Source: an uncultured Christensenella sp. (GTDB taxonomy: Bacteria; Bacillota; Clostridia; Christensenellales; UBA3700). Taken from it: a stretch of 18,428 bases of DNA. Location: positions 1-18,428 of the forward strand of contig CAJTNW010000031.1 of NCBI GenBank assembly GCA_910577795.1, in the 5' to 3' direction. The translations under genes and the position numbers were made by a program. Positions 1-7,683 of this stretch are shown here, one piece after another. Within the stretch, counting starts at the first letter, position 1; every line of letters starts with the position of its first letter. The notes below the pieces were generated by a model. The model searched no databases, was not told the DNA's origin, and saw nothing but the letters and a program-made list of their open reading frames with translations.

Positions 1-1
1 C

Positions 2-490
2 TATAAAATAAATGATGTCATAATGTACAAATCAGATTTCAGGAATTATCCTAATTTTAAATTTTATGCTGTAAATAATCAAATGGTTGCCGACGAAAAA
101 GGTAAACTTTACGGAAACCTTAAAGACTTAATGATTACAAAAGATTTTGGAATTAGAAAACTAATAACTGACAATAAAAATTTATCGAATGTAGACATTT
201 TGTCAATGTCACAAGACGGCTTAGTATTTAAACGTATCCCAAAGCAAAAAAGGACTAGCAATAAAAAAGAACAACCAACTATTACAAATCCAGTAAGCAT
301 AATGACAACAATAAGTAATTATGGATTTTTAATTGGCAGAATAACTCAAAAAAATATCACTGCTTCTGGCAATATAATTATCCCATCAGGAAAGAAAATT
401 AATAAGCAAGATATAGATACTGCTCAAAAATATGGTAAACTTATAGATTTAACACTATATTCAAAATTCTACAATATAGAGAATTTATAA
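2..490 (+). CDS. PRC-barrel-like protein, 5' end outside the window (partial)
   Basis: The reading frame is open to the left edge: codons before the ATG at 23 continue without a stop (Y-K-I-N-D-V-I, then M) and that ATG has no Shine-Dalgarno site. The gene therefore probably starts upstream of the window. Counting from the ATG at 23, residues about 15-72 carry a small beta-rich pattern with a GKLYGNLKDLMI stretch resembling a PRC-barrel strand pair. The residues before it look like the end of a preceding similar domain. A Lys/Thr/Asn linker leads to a C-terminal block (about 100-150) with repeated Ile/Gly turns (GRITQKNI, then IIIPSGKKI and GKLIDLTL). The PRC-barrel call is by pattern only. 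Such domains occur in small cytoplasmic proteins that bind RNA or other proteins, and the specific role is unknown. A folded 3' UTR and a strong terminator follow. Confidence 0.55.
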   Translation, partial: YKINDVIMYKSDFRNYPNFKFYAVNNQMVADEKGKLYGNLKDLMITKDFGIRKLITDNKNLSNVDILSMSQDGLVFKRIPKQKRTSNKKEQPTITNPVSIMTTISNYGFLIGRITQKNITASGNIIIPSGKKINKQDIDTAQKYGKLIDLTLYSKFYNIENL

Positions 491-503
491 AATACTTTTT
501 TGC

Positions 504-544
504 ACAAATTCCGCAATAAACAACTTGTTTTAAAGCGAATTTGT
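504..544 (+). other. Two-tier stem-loop in the 3' UTR of the PRC-barrel-like gene
   Basis: The outer arms are ACAAATTCCGC (504-514) and GCGAATTTGT (535-544): ten pairs with one bulged C. Inside is a second helix, AAACAA (518-523) with TTGTTT (525-530). It begins 14 nt after the stop codon. No U-tract follows, so it is not a second terminator. It could be an mRNA 3' stabiliser or a small-RNA fold; the function is not known. Confidence 0.4.
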
Positions 545-567
545 CATACAAACAAACTCTTATAGCA

Positions 568-608
568 AACAAAAATCTCTCTAATTCTACATTAGAGAGA
601 TTTTTGTT
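568..608 (+). terminator. Strong intrinsic terminator between convergent genes
   Basis: A perfect 18-bp inverted repeat (568-585 with 591-608) has a 5-nt loop. The core is ATCTCTCTAAT / ATTAGAGAGAT and the flanks are A-rich and T-rich. The T-run is on the + strand, ending the PRC-barrel-like gene. The mirrored A-run means it can also stop the convergent small ORF transcript on the minus strand. Confidence 0.85.
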
Positions 609-637
609 TTTTGAGTTTTGCTAAAATGCTATTTTAC

Positions 638-751
638 TTATTTGCAATTTGAGCAATTTTTTGTACTAGATTTTGCTGCACCCTTAGTTGTATTTGACTT
701 AGATGTCTTATTTGCAGTTTTATTAGCACAATTTTGTTGACTTCTTGCCAT
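638..751 (-). CDS. 37-residue Lys/Asn/Thr-rich small protein with a C-terminal CxxC
   Basis: This ORF is short but well marked. On the minus strand an AGAGGAGA Shine-Dalgarno site lies about 5 nt before the ATG at 751 and the frame ends at TAA (638-640). The protein begins MARSQQNCANKT and ends KNCSNCK. It has three Cys (residues 8, 33 and 36, the last two a CxxC), many Lys, Asn, Thr and Ser, and no hydrophobic segment, so it is soluble, basic and probably disordered. A 6-bp hairpin (765-781) sits just upstream of the Shine-Dalgarno site. The gene follows the ilvB terminator, so it is probably its own unit. I do not recognise the family; composition resembles short Asn/Lys-rich proteins seen in Clostridia, possibly spore-associated or metal- or thiol-related, but that is only a guess. 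The strong ribosome site is the main evidence that it is real. Confidence 0.6.
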   Translation of the reverse strand: MARSQQNCANKTANKTSKSNTTKGAAKSSTKNCSNCK

Positions 752-764
752 AACTTTCTCCTCT

Positions 765-781
765 GTAGCATCTACTGCTAC
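765..781 (-). promoter_or_regulatory. Hairpin just upstream of the small-ORF ribosome binding site
   Basis: GTAGCA (765-770) and TGCTAC (776-781) form a perfect 6-bp stem with a 5-nt loop, abutting the AGAGGAGA site of the small gene. In a minus-strand transcript it would sit at the 5' side of the ribosome site, as a stabilising or regulatory leader hairpin. The GTAGC/GCTAC stem also occurs in the ilvB terminator 100 nt away. The role is inferred. Confidence 0.35.
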
Positions 782-871
782 ACTAATATTTTAAGCAATG
801 ACAAAATATATATACATTCTAAACAATTTTATATTACCAATAAATTCCTAATCCATAAATATATTGTTATT

Positions 872-901
872 AAAAAGGTAGCAAATAATTGCTACCTTTT
901 T
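872..901 (-). terminator. ilvB terminator
   Basis: AAAAAGGTAGCAA (872-884) and TTGCTACCTTTTT (889-901) form a 13-bp stem with a 4-nt loop. The A-run on + gives a U-run on the minus transcript. It begins directly after the ilvB stop codon (902-904). It isolates ilvB from the small gene downstream and has a T-run on the other strand too. Confidence 0.8.
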
Positions 902-2533
902 TTACATTTTATCTGGATGCACAAATGGCAATACTATTTCCTCACTATCAATGATACAGTTAATCAAAACTGGCTCATTAAAGTTTTTATGTTGATTTAT
1001 TACCATTTCAAACTTTTTGATACTATCAACAGTATAACTATGCTTTACTCCGTATGATTTTGCAAGCAATTCAAAATCCACTCTTCCCTTTATATTTACA
1101 CCGGAAAAATGTTTTTTATAAAATTCTGACTGCCATTGTTTTACCATACCTAATGCACCATTATTCATCACAATAACCATTACCGGCAACTTATGTTCTA
1201 CAACTAATGCAAGTTCGTTTGAGTTCATAATAAAACTTCCGTCACCAGTAATAAGCACTCCACGATTTTTAGTTGCAATAACTCCACCAATACTAGCACC
1301 TAAACCATACCCCATAGCACCAAGTCCGCAAGATGTTAAAAATGTTCTTGGCAATTTAAATGGATAACATTGCGCCGTCCACAATTGATGTTGTCCAACA
1401 TCAGTTGCAATAATATCATTATCCTTTAAATTTTTAGCCAAAATTTTTATTATATTGTTAGGAGTAAAACCAGATTTTGCATAAACATAATCCTTTTGTT
1501 TTTGTTCCTCAATTACATTCCACCATTCCTTGTTATTATGGACTTCAATATCTTGTATTATATTATCCAAAAATTCAGATACTTCATTTTTTATTAAGCA
1601 GTCACACTCAATGTTTTTATTAAGTTCCACCAAATCTATATCTACATGAATAATTTTTTGTTTTGAAATATTTTGATTATCTACATTTGCCCTATCATTA
1701 AACCTTACACCTAATGCCAAAATAACATCTGCCTCATTTTTCAAATAATTTGCAGACAAATTACCATGCATACCTGTCATACCTACATAATATTTTAAAT
1801 TATTTGGCACAGCAGTTTTTCCCATCATAGTACTTGCAATTGGTGCATCTAATAATTTCGCTAGTTTTACAACTTTTTCACCTGCATCACTATTTACTAC
1901 TCCACCACCACAATATATAAATGGTTTTTTGCTATTGTTTAAAAGGTTAATTGCCTTTTTATAATCAGGAGCATAATTTAATGTTTTTTTATGAACATTT
2001 GACAAAAGATTACCATTATACTCACATTTTTCAGATAGTACATTTTTAGGAATATCGATTAGCACTGGTCCTGGTCTACCACTTTTTGCAATTTCAAAAG
2101 CATCTATGATTGTTTGCTCTAAATCCATAACATTTTTGCACAAATAACTATATTTTACCACTGGCATTGTAATACCATAAATATCTACTTCCTGAAAACT
2201 ATCTTGTCCTAATTTACTAGTAGATACATTGCCTGTAATAACTATAAGAGGTACAGAATCCAAAAAACTATTTGCAATACCAGTAACCAAATTAGTTGCA
2301 CCAGGTCCAGAAGTCGCAAGTACAACACCTATTTTGCCACTTGCTCTATAATATCCATCTGCTGCAAAAGTTGCCCCTTGCTCTGATGACATTAAATAAT
2401 GTTTAATCTTTCCTTTTTCTTTATAAAGTTCCTCATAAATATCAAGTATGCTACCGCCCGGATACCCAAACACACATTGCGTACCCATTCGTTTTAAACT
2501 TTCTATCAAAATTTTAGCACCAGTATATTTCAT
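902..2533 (-). CDS. ilvB: Acetolactate synthase large (catalytic) subunit
   Basis: A thiamine diphosphate enzyme that condenses two pyruvates (or pyruvate and 2-oxobutyrate) to acetohydroxy acids, the first common step to valine, leucine and isoleucine. The N-terminal PYR domain has the FGYPGGSILDIYEEL motif (about 22-36) and the catalytic Glu in SSEQGA (Glu51). The central domain carries RFNDR (277-281), a variant of the RFDDR FAD motif of anabolic enzymes. The C-terminal PP domain has the cofactor motif GDGSFIMNSNE (430-440) ending in NN (457-458). At 543 residues it is slightly short for the family (about 550-590) but complete at both ends. A weak AAGG ribosome site precedes the ATG. No ilvN regulatory subunit, ilvC or ilvD is adjacent, so the partner is elsewhere or absent. 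A catabolic acetoin role is possible but the FAD-type motif argues for biosynthesis. Confidence 0.92.
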   Translation of the reverse strand: MKYTGAKILIESLKRMGTQCVFGYPGGSILDIYEELYKEKGKIKHYLMSSEQGATFAADGYYRASGKIGVVLATSGPGATNLVTGIANSFLDSVPLIVITGNVSTSKLGQDSFQEVDIYGITMPVVKYSYLCKNVMDLEQTIIDAFEIAKSGRPGPVLIDIPKNVLSEKCEYNGNLLSNVHKKTLNYAPDYKKAINLLNNSKKPFIYCGGGVVNSDAGEKVVKLAKLLDAPIASTMMGKTAVPNNLKYYVGMTGMHGNLSANYLKNEADVILALGVRFNDRANVDNQNISKQKIIHVDIDLVELNKNIECDCLIKNEVSEFLDNIIQDIEVHNNKEWWNVIEEQKQKDYVYAKSGFTPNNIIKILAKNLKDNDIIATDVGQHQLWTAQCYPFKLPRTFLTSCGLGAMGYGLGASIGGVIATKNRGVLITGDGSFIMNSNELALVVEHKLPVMVIVMNNGALGMVKQWQSEFYKKHFSGVNIKGRVDFELLAKSYGVKHSYTVDSIKKFEMVINQHKNFNEPVLINCIIDSEEIVLPFVHPDKM

Positions 2534-2856
2534 AAACTACCTTAACATAATCAAACTCGCACATATAATATTATTGAATTAATTAATTTTTATTTTTTAT
2601 AACTTTTAAATCATATTGTAATTTGTTAATTTTATTGCATATATCTATTTTTAAATAATTATATCAAATATAAACATAATTTTCAAGCAGATTAAATAAT
2701 AAAGTAATATCATTTATATTTTTAATAAAATTTCAAAAACACTTATAAATTTATATGTAAAATAATTTATGTTATTTTTATATTGTATATTGTATTTTTA
2801 CTTTTAGTATGATATAATAATTATAATAATAAATTTTTAACTTATGGGGGTAAAAA
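2534..2856. other. AT-rich divergent intergenic region
   Basis: 323 nt between ilvB (-) and the SHOCT gene (+). It contains the SHOCT-gene promoter at its right end. The ilvB promoter must lie in the left third but no box there is convincing. No T-box, leader peptide or small ORF with a ribosome site was seen. Confidence 0.6.
2790..2818 (+). promoter_or_regulatory. Sigma-A type promoter of the SHOCT-domain gene
   Basis: The -35 TTGTAT (2790-2795), a 17-nt spacer and the -10 TATAAT (2813-2818) are preceded by TG at the extended -10 position (TGATATAAT). Transcription should begin near 2825, giving a leader of about 32 nt with a GGGGG ribosome site (2845-2849) before the ATG at 2857. Confidence 0.75.
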
Positions 2857-3321
2857 ATGGATGCAGTTTTTAAATTAGATGGTGGTCTTGGAGATATATT
2901 AATTGTATATGAAGATAGAATAGTTATCAAACATTCAGGTATTTTAAATACACTAGTAGGTGTTACTAATGGTGAAAAAACTATTTTTTATACAGATTTA
3001 ACAGCAATAAAATTTGCTACACCTAAATTGCTTAGCAGTGGATATATACAATTTACTATTATGGGCAACTCCGAAGCAAATGCCGTATATTCTTCAGGTC
3101 AAGAAAATGCCATAGTGATTAAAAAGAAAAATTATACTGGTGAGGTGCAACAAATTATTGATTATATTCAAGAAAAAATTAAAGCATGCAAATCCAACAC
3201 ACAAAATTCAAACAATTCAAATGCTGCTGACGAGATTTTAAAATATAAAAAATTAATGGATGAAGGAATAATTACTCCAGAAGAGTTTGAAAAGAAAAAA
3301 ATTGATTTACTAAATTTATAA
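2857..3321 (+). CDS. SHOCT-domain protein with N-terminal PH-like domain
   Basis: A 154-residue soluble protein with two parts. Residues 1-112 form a beta-rich domain (VYEDRIVIKHSG, then TIFYTDLTAIKFATP, and an amphipathic helix QQIIDYIQEKIKAC) like the PH/DUF4429-type domains that pair with SHOCT. A Ser/Asn linker (113-122) leads to a C-terminal SHOCT module (about 124-154) with the typical pattern of a helix, a LMDEGIITPEEFEKKK turn and a final Leu-rich helix. SHOCT is a short oligomerisation motif, often at protein ends. No signal peptide or membrane segment is present. The gene has its own promoter and terminator and lies alone among minus-strand genes. The biochemical role is unknown; the domain assignment is firm, the function is not. 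Confidence 0.85.
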   Translation: MDAVFKLDGGLGDILIVYEDRIVIKHSGILNTLVGVTNGEKTIFYTDLTAIKFATPKLLSSGYIQFTIMGNSEANAVYSSGQENAIVIKKKNYTGEVQQIIDYIQEKIKACKSNTQNSNNSNAADEILKYKKLMDEGIITPEEFEKKKIDLLNL

Positions 3322-3355
3322 ATTAACCTAAATATTTTATATTTTAGTATAGATT

Positions 3356-3389
3356 AAAAAAGGAATAAGTTAAAAACTTATTCCTTTTT
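3356..3389 (+). terminator. Bidirectional terminator between the SHOCT and F420-ligase-like genes
   Basis: GGAATAAGTT (3362-3371) and AACTTATTCC (3375-3384) form a stem extended by an A-run on the left and a T-run on the right. It lies 35 nt after the SHOCT stop and 19 nt beyond the stop of the convergent minus-strand gene, so it serves both. Confidence 0.85.
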
Positions 3390-3407
3390 ATTTTTTAGTT
3401 TATTTTT

Positions 3408-4586
3408 TTAGTCAATGCTATAGTTAGTAAAGTAATTTTGAATTAATATAATTGGAGTTCCTTTATCACCACTACCAGATGTTAAATCACACAAACTACC
3501 TAACAAATCTGTAAGTCTTCTTGGAGTAGTACCTTGCGATGACTGGTCTGCAACCAAATTTGCTTTTTTCTCTTTAATAAGTTCTTTCATTGCGGCTTTT
3601 GCATCTTCGCCAGTTAAATCTCCAAGCGCGTTATCTGCAAGATATTTAAGTTTTAACTCATTAGGAGTACCTTCCAAACCTTTTGTATATGCAGGAGAAA
3701 CTACTGGGTCAGCAAGTTCCCAAATACCACCAACAGGGTCTTTGAATGCACCATCACCATAAATCATTACTTCTATATTTTTGCCAGTAACTTTTTTAAA
3801 TTTTTCTGCAATGCTATCAACTAATTTTTGGCCATCACGAGGGAATAATTTGATAGAGTTATCAGTAGCAAGGTTACTACCATATAAACCATACTCATTC
3901 CAACCGCTACCATCAACACTTTCGTTTAAAATATCAGTTAAGTTTAAGCAAACTTTAGCACCTGCATCTTTTAAAATGCGTTTTGTACGATTTCTTGTAT
4001 GTATATCAGCATTAATAACTTTGTCTGTGTATTTTAAAATTTCCTTTGGATTATTTGCAAGAATAATTTCACAATTATCTCCACCAAAACTTTTATATAA
4101 TTCTATATAATCAAGTCCAGTAAATGGATGTAGTATTTTGCCAAAAGTAGCATAATATTCTTTTTCAGTAAACACATCTGTATAAGGATTAACACCTTTT
4201 TCATCTATTATATCCATAGGAATAAGTGGATTACCTACCTCGTCACTAGGATAAGATAATTGAATAATCAATTTATCAACACCCATTGCAATACCTTTTA
4301 AAATCATAGAAAATCTGTTTCTTGACATAATTGGAAAAACTAAGCCAACAGTGCCACCACCAGTTTTATTTCTAACATCTTTAGCAATTTGCTCTAATGT
4401 AGCATAATTACCTTGTGCTCTTGCAACAATAGCCTCTGTCATAGCAACAACATCTCTGTCTTGCAATTCAAACTTACCTTCCTCACTTGCAGCAAGTACG
4501 CTATCCACAACAATGTCAACCAAATTGTCGCCTTTTTTGATAATAGGTGCTTTAATACCTCTTGAAATTGTACCAATAGTTTTCAT
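3408..4586 (-). CDS. Coenzyme F420-0:L-glutamate ligase-like protein (CofE family)
   Basis: A 392-residue soluble protein. The first ~250 residues resemble the F420 ligase fold: the N-terminal stretch up to KKGDNLVDIV, then DRDVVAMTEAIVARAQG (about 43-59), then the glycine-rich GGGTVGLVFPIMSRNRFSMILKG (about 76-98). In archaea and actinobacteria CofE uses GTP to add glutamate to F420-0. Many Clostridia carry longer relatives with no known F420 pathway, so here the substrate is unknown and may be another carboxylate. The C-terminal third (YGDGAFKDPVGGIWELADP and a GTTPRRLTDLLGSL motif) is extra to archaeal CofE (about 250 residues). The start is fixed by an AGGAGG site 8 nt before the ATG. The gene is alone, with its own promoter, and no F420 biosynthesis gene is nearby. 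The family is confident; calling it an F420 enzyme would be over-annotation. Confidence 0.75.
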   Translation of the reverse strand: MKTIGTISRGIKAPIIKKGDNLVDIVVDSVLAASEEGKFELQDRDVVAMTEAIVARAQGNYATLEQIAKDVRNKTGGGTVGLVFPIMSRNRFSMILKGIAMGVDKLIIQLSYPSDEVGNPLIPMDIIDEKGVNPYTDVFTEKEYYATFGKILHPFTGLDYIELYKSFGGDNCEIILANNPKEILKYTDKVINADIHTRNRTKRILKDAGAKVCLNLTDILNESVDGSGWNEYGLYGSNLATDNSIKLFPRDGQKLVDSIAEKFKKVTGKNIEVMIYGDGAFKDPVGGIWELADPVVSPAYTKGLEGTPNELKLKYLADNALGDLTGEDAKAAMKELIKEKKANLVADQSSQGTTPRRLTDLLGSLCDLTSGSGDKGTPIILIQNYFTNYSID

Positions 4587-4618
4587 AACAAAAACCTCCT
4601 GTTTTCCTTGACTATCAT

Positions 4619-4647
4619 ATTATACACCAAATAATTTTTTTTTGCAA
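4619..4647 (-). promoter_or_regulatory. Promoter of the F420-ligase-like gene
   Basis: Read on the minus strand: -35 TTGCAA (4647-4642), a 17-nt spacer, and -10 TATAAT (4624-4619). The predicted start near 4612 leaves a leader of about 26 nt holding the AGGAGG ribosome site. The perfect -10 and ideal spacing make this one of the clearest promoters in the window. Confidence 0.7.
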
Positions 4648-4735
4648 TAAATTACAAAAATTTCAATATAATGAAAACTTAATGTTGATATTATTAGTGG
4701 TTATCCCAAAAAATAAAAAGTGTATTTTTGCATAA

Positions 4736-4764
4736 AAAAGAGTGTTATCTGCTAACACTCTTTT
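4736..4764 (-). terminator. Terminator of the ychF-argS operon
   Basis: AAAAGAGTGTTA (4736-4747) and TAACACTCTTTT (4753-4764) form a 12-bp stem with a 5-nt loop, 9 nt past the argS stop codon. The A-run on + supplies the U-run of the minus transcript. Confidence 0.85.
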
Positions 4765-4773
4765 ATTTAATTA

Positions 4774-6462
4774 TTACATTTTTTCTGGACACTTAATACC
4801 AAGCAAAGACATACCATTTTTTATTATATCTTTTACTACTTTTACAACAGCAAGTCTTGCGGCTTTGTCATCTTCATTTGATGCAGAAATATTTTGTTCC
4901 AAATAAAACTTATTAAACTGACAAGCAAGTGAATAAATATATCTTGTAACAATAGATGGTTCATATTTTAAACCGCTATCAGCAATTATTTCAGGATATT
5001 TATCAATAAGTTTAATTAACTCATAACTTTCTGGACTAGTCAAATTGTTATAGTTAATACTACCAATACTAGTTATTTTATTTAAAAGTGAGCAACACCT
5101 TGCATAAGTATATTGTACATAAGGACCTGTTTCGCCATCAAAATTTAAAACTTTATCATAACTAAAACTAATGTCTTTAATACGGCTACCAACCAAAGCA
5201 CCAAAAATTACCGCCCCAGTTCCAACCATTTCTGCAACATTGTCTTTATTTTGCAAATCTGGATTTTTTTCATTAATAATCTGCAAAGCCTTGCTTTTTG
5301 CAGTATTCAAAACATCTTCCAAAAATACTACATTACCATCACGAGTAGATAATTTTTCGCCTTCAATACTTACCATACCAAAAGGTACATGTACCATATC
5401 TTTTGCCCAGTCATATCCCATCATTTCAATTACTTTAAACAATTGTTTAAAATGTAAATTTTGTTGATATGCCACAACATAAAGAGATTTATAAAAATTG
5501 TAAGTATTTTTTCTATAAAAAGCGGCTGCGATATCACGAGTAGCATATAAAGTAGCACCATCTGCTTTTTTTATTAAACATGGTGGCATATCATCACTCT
5601 CATCAAACTCTACAATAGTTGCGCCATTGCTAATTTTAGTTAGTCCCTTTGCCTCAAGTTCGTCTATAACTGGCCCCATTTTATCATTATAAAAACTTTC
5701 GCCATTATAACTATCAAACTGAACGTCTAGTCTTTCATAAATTTTCTTTACATCACGCAACGTTACTTCTTTAAACCAAAGGAATAAATCATTTGCCTCT
5801 TTATCCCCATCTTCTATCTTTTTAAACCAACTTCTTGCCAAATCATTAAGTTCTGGCTTGCTTTCTGCTTCTTTATGAAATTTAACATAAACTTCAAGCA
5901 ATGCGTTTATGCCACGATTATTAATGTCGTCTTTGTCTCCCCACATTTTATAAGCGACAATTAACTTTCCAAACTGAGTTCCCCAGTCACCAAGGTGGTT
6001 AATACCTACAACATTATATCCAAGTTTTTTATAAATTTTATACAAACTTGCACCAATAACAGTAGTAGACAAATGTCCCATGTGAAAAGGTTTTGCAATG
6101 TTTATACTAGAGTAGTCTATACAAATTGTTTTGCCATTACCCTCAATACTATCACCATAATGTTCGCCTTTATCAAAAGCACTATCAATGACTTGTTTTA
6201 CATAATTGCATTTTGATAATTTAAAATTGACATAACCATTTACAGCCTCAATACTCTCTATAAAATCAGGTTTTTCAATTTGGCTTACAACTTCATTTGC
6301 AATAATTACAGGCGATTTTCGCAAGGTTTTTGCAAATTTAAAACAAGGAAAAGCATAGTCAGCAAGTGCTGTATCTTTGGCTGCAACTACTAAAGGTAAT
6401 ATTTCCTCATAACTTACATTTTCTATTTTTATTAATTTTGCAATTTCTATTTTATAATCCAT
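4774..6462 (-). CDS. argS: Arginyl-tRNA synthetase
   Basis: A class I synthetase that activates arginine with ATP and charges tRNA-Arg in the cytoplasm. In order: an N-terminal tRNA-recognition domain (residues 1 to about 100), the HIGH motif as HMGH (127-130, in AKPFHMGHLSTT), the catalytic Rossmann domain with the NHLGDWGTQFG segment, the KMSKS-equivalent KLSTRDG (370-376, as usual for ArgS) and a C-terminal DALR-type anticodon-binding domain ending GIKCPEKM. The length, 562 residues, is normal. A longer start at 6480 exists, but it would overlap ychF and lacks a good ribosome site. The ATG at 6462 has AAGAGG 6 nt upstream, overlapping the ychF stop codon. The gap to ychF is only 10 nt, so the two are co-transcribed and possibly translationally coupled. 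Confidence 0.97.
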   Translation of the reverse strand: MDYKIEIAKLIKIENVSYEEILPLVVAAKDTALADYAFPCFKFAKTLRKSPVIIANEVVSQIEKPDFIESIEAVNGYVNFKLSKCNYVKQVIDSAFDKGEHYGDSIEGNGKTICIDYSSINIAKPFHMGHLSTTVIGASLYKIYKKLGYNVVGINHLGDWGTQFGKLIVAYKMWGDKDDINNRGINALLEVYVKFHKEAESKPELNDLARSWFKKIEDGDKEANDLFLWFKEVTLRDVKKIYERLDVQFDSYNGESFYNDKMGPVIDELEAKGLTKISNGATIVEFDESDDMPPCLIKKADGATLYATRDIAAAFYRKNTYNFYKSLYVVAYQQNLHFKQLFKVIEMMGYDWAKDMVHVPFGMVSIEGEKLSTRDGNVVFLEDVLNTAKSKALQIINEKNPDLQNKDNVAEMVGTGAVIFGALVGSRIKDISFSYDKVLNFDGETGPYVQYTYARCCSLLNKITSIGSINYNNLTSPESYELIKLIDKYPEIIADSGLKYEPSIVTRYIYSLACQFNKFYLEQNISASNEDDKAARLAVVKVVKDIIKNGMSLLGIKCPEKM

Positions 6463-6472
6463 TTTTAACCTC

Positions 6473-7564
6473 TTAAACATTAAACCTAAACAAAACTACA
6501 TCACCATCTTGCACAACATAATCCTTACCTTCGCTTCTAACTTTTCCTTTTTCTTTTGCAATAGTGTAAGAACCTAACTCAAGCAATATTTTATAATCAA
6601 CAATTTCTGCACGGATAAAGCCCCTTTCAAAATCACTATGAATTTTACCTGCAGCCTGAGGTGCTTTAGTGCCTTTTTCTATTGTCCATGCTCTTGTTTC
6701 TTTTTCGCCAGCAGTAAGGTAAGATATTAAGCCTAATAAAGAATAACATTCTGTAACAAGTATATCTAGTCCACTTTCAGAAAGTCCCAATTCTTCTGCA
6801 AACATTGCTCTTTCTTCCTCATCATCTAGTGATGCCAAATCTTCTTCAATTTTAGCACACAAAACAACTACACCTGCATTATCTGTTTTTGCAAATTCCT
6901 TTACTTGTTTTACGTAATCGTTTTCTGTTCCTATTTCGCCCTCGCTAATATTTGCAACATATATTACAGGCTTTGTAGTTAGCAAAAACATATCTTTTAC
7001 AATATTAGCCTCATCTTCATTAAACTGCATTGCTCTAACAGGCTTGCCACTTTCTAAATGCGCATATATTTTTTCTAAAAATTCAGCCTCTGCTATATAC
7101 TTTTTATCTCCGCCCTTAGCACTACTACGCGCTTTGGCAATTCTTTTGCTTACAGACTCCATATCTGCAAAAATAAGTTCAAGATTAATAGTTTCAATAT
7201 CACGCAAAGGATTTATACTACCATCAACATGAGTAATATTATCATCATCAAAACATCTTACAACGTGAGTTATAGCATCAACTTCACGTATATGAGATAA
7301 AAATTTATTACCTAAACCTTCGCCACGAGATGCACCTTTAACAAGACCTGCAATGTCAACAAACTCTAAATAAGTTGGAGTAATTTTTTTGCTGTTATAT
7401 AATTTTGCAAGTGCATCAAGTCTTTTATCCGGAACTGCTACCACACCAACATTTGGCTCAATAGTGCAGAAGGGGTAATTTGCACTTTCTGCTCCTGCTT
7501 TTGTTATTGCATTAAACAATGTACTTTTGCCAACGTTTGGCAAACCAACAACACCTAATTTCAT
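6473..7564 (-). CDS. ychF: Redox/ribosome-associated ATPase YchF (Obg-family)
   Basis: An Obg-like P-loop ATPase (OLA1/YchF) that binds ribosomes and affects stress responses. G1 is GLPNVGKS (7-14), G3 lies in DIAGLVKGASRGEGLGNKFL (70-89), and the G4 position reads NISE (205-208) instead of NKxD, the known reason this family prefers ATP over GTP. A helical coiled segment (about 130-190) follows the first G motifs and a TGS domain fills the C-terminus (about 280-362, FIRAEIVDY near 316). The length of 363 is standard. A GGGAG ribosome site precedes the ATG. It is the first gene of an operon with argS. Confidence 0.97.
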   Translation of the reverse strand: MKLGVVGLPNVGKSTLFNAITKAGAESANYPFCTIEPNVGVVAVPDKRLDALAKLYNSKKITPTYLEFVDIAGLVKGASRGEGLGNKFLSHIREVDAITHVVRCFDDDNITHVDGSINPLRDIETINLELIFADMESVSKRIAKARSSAKGGDKKYIAEAEFLEKIYAHLESGKPVRAMQFNEDEANIVKDMFLLTTKPVIYVANISEGEIGTENDYVKQVKEFAKTDNAGVVVLCAKIEEDLASLDDEEERAMFAEELGLSESGLDILVTECYSLLGLISYLTAGEKETRAWTIEKGTKAPQAAGKIHSDFERGFIRAEIVDYKILLELGSYTIAKEKGKVRSEGKDYVVQDGDVVLFRFNV

Positions 7565-7645
7565 TTTTATCTCCCAAAACTATGCTTTTTAATCAACAAA
7601 ATTATTAGCATATTGTATTTTTATAATAATTAATAAAATTATAAT

Positions 7646-7683
7646 AAAAAAAAGACCAAAAGTCAAGCAAAATAACTTTTGGT
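7646..7683 (-). terminator. Minus-strand intrinsic terminator after a long spacer
   Basis: ACCAAAAGT (7655-7663) and ACTTTTGGT (7675-7683) form a 9-bp stem. On the minus strand it is followed by one C and eight Us (A-run 7646-7653). It lies about 300 nt past the end of the radical SAM gene, so it ends either that gene's unusually long 3' UTR or a separate RNA starting in the spacer. Confidence 0.75.

Noticed and set aside
734..1057. 107-residue + strand open frame over the ilvB 3' end
   Set aside because: It overlaps the ilvB terminator and coding strand, has no ribosome site and its composition is that of an antisense shadow.
2534..2700. T-box or leader-peptide attenuator for ilvB
   Set aside because: No T-box sequence, no leader peptide rich in branched-chain codons and no antiterminator/terminator pair was seen.
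6463..6480. Longer argS start giving six extra residues
   Set aside because: The extension overlaps ychF and contains the real AAGAGG ribosome site of the ATG at 6462.
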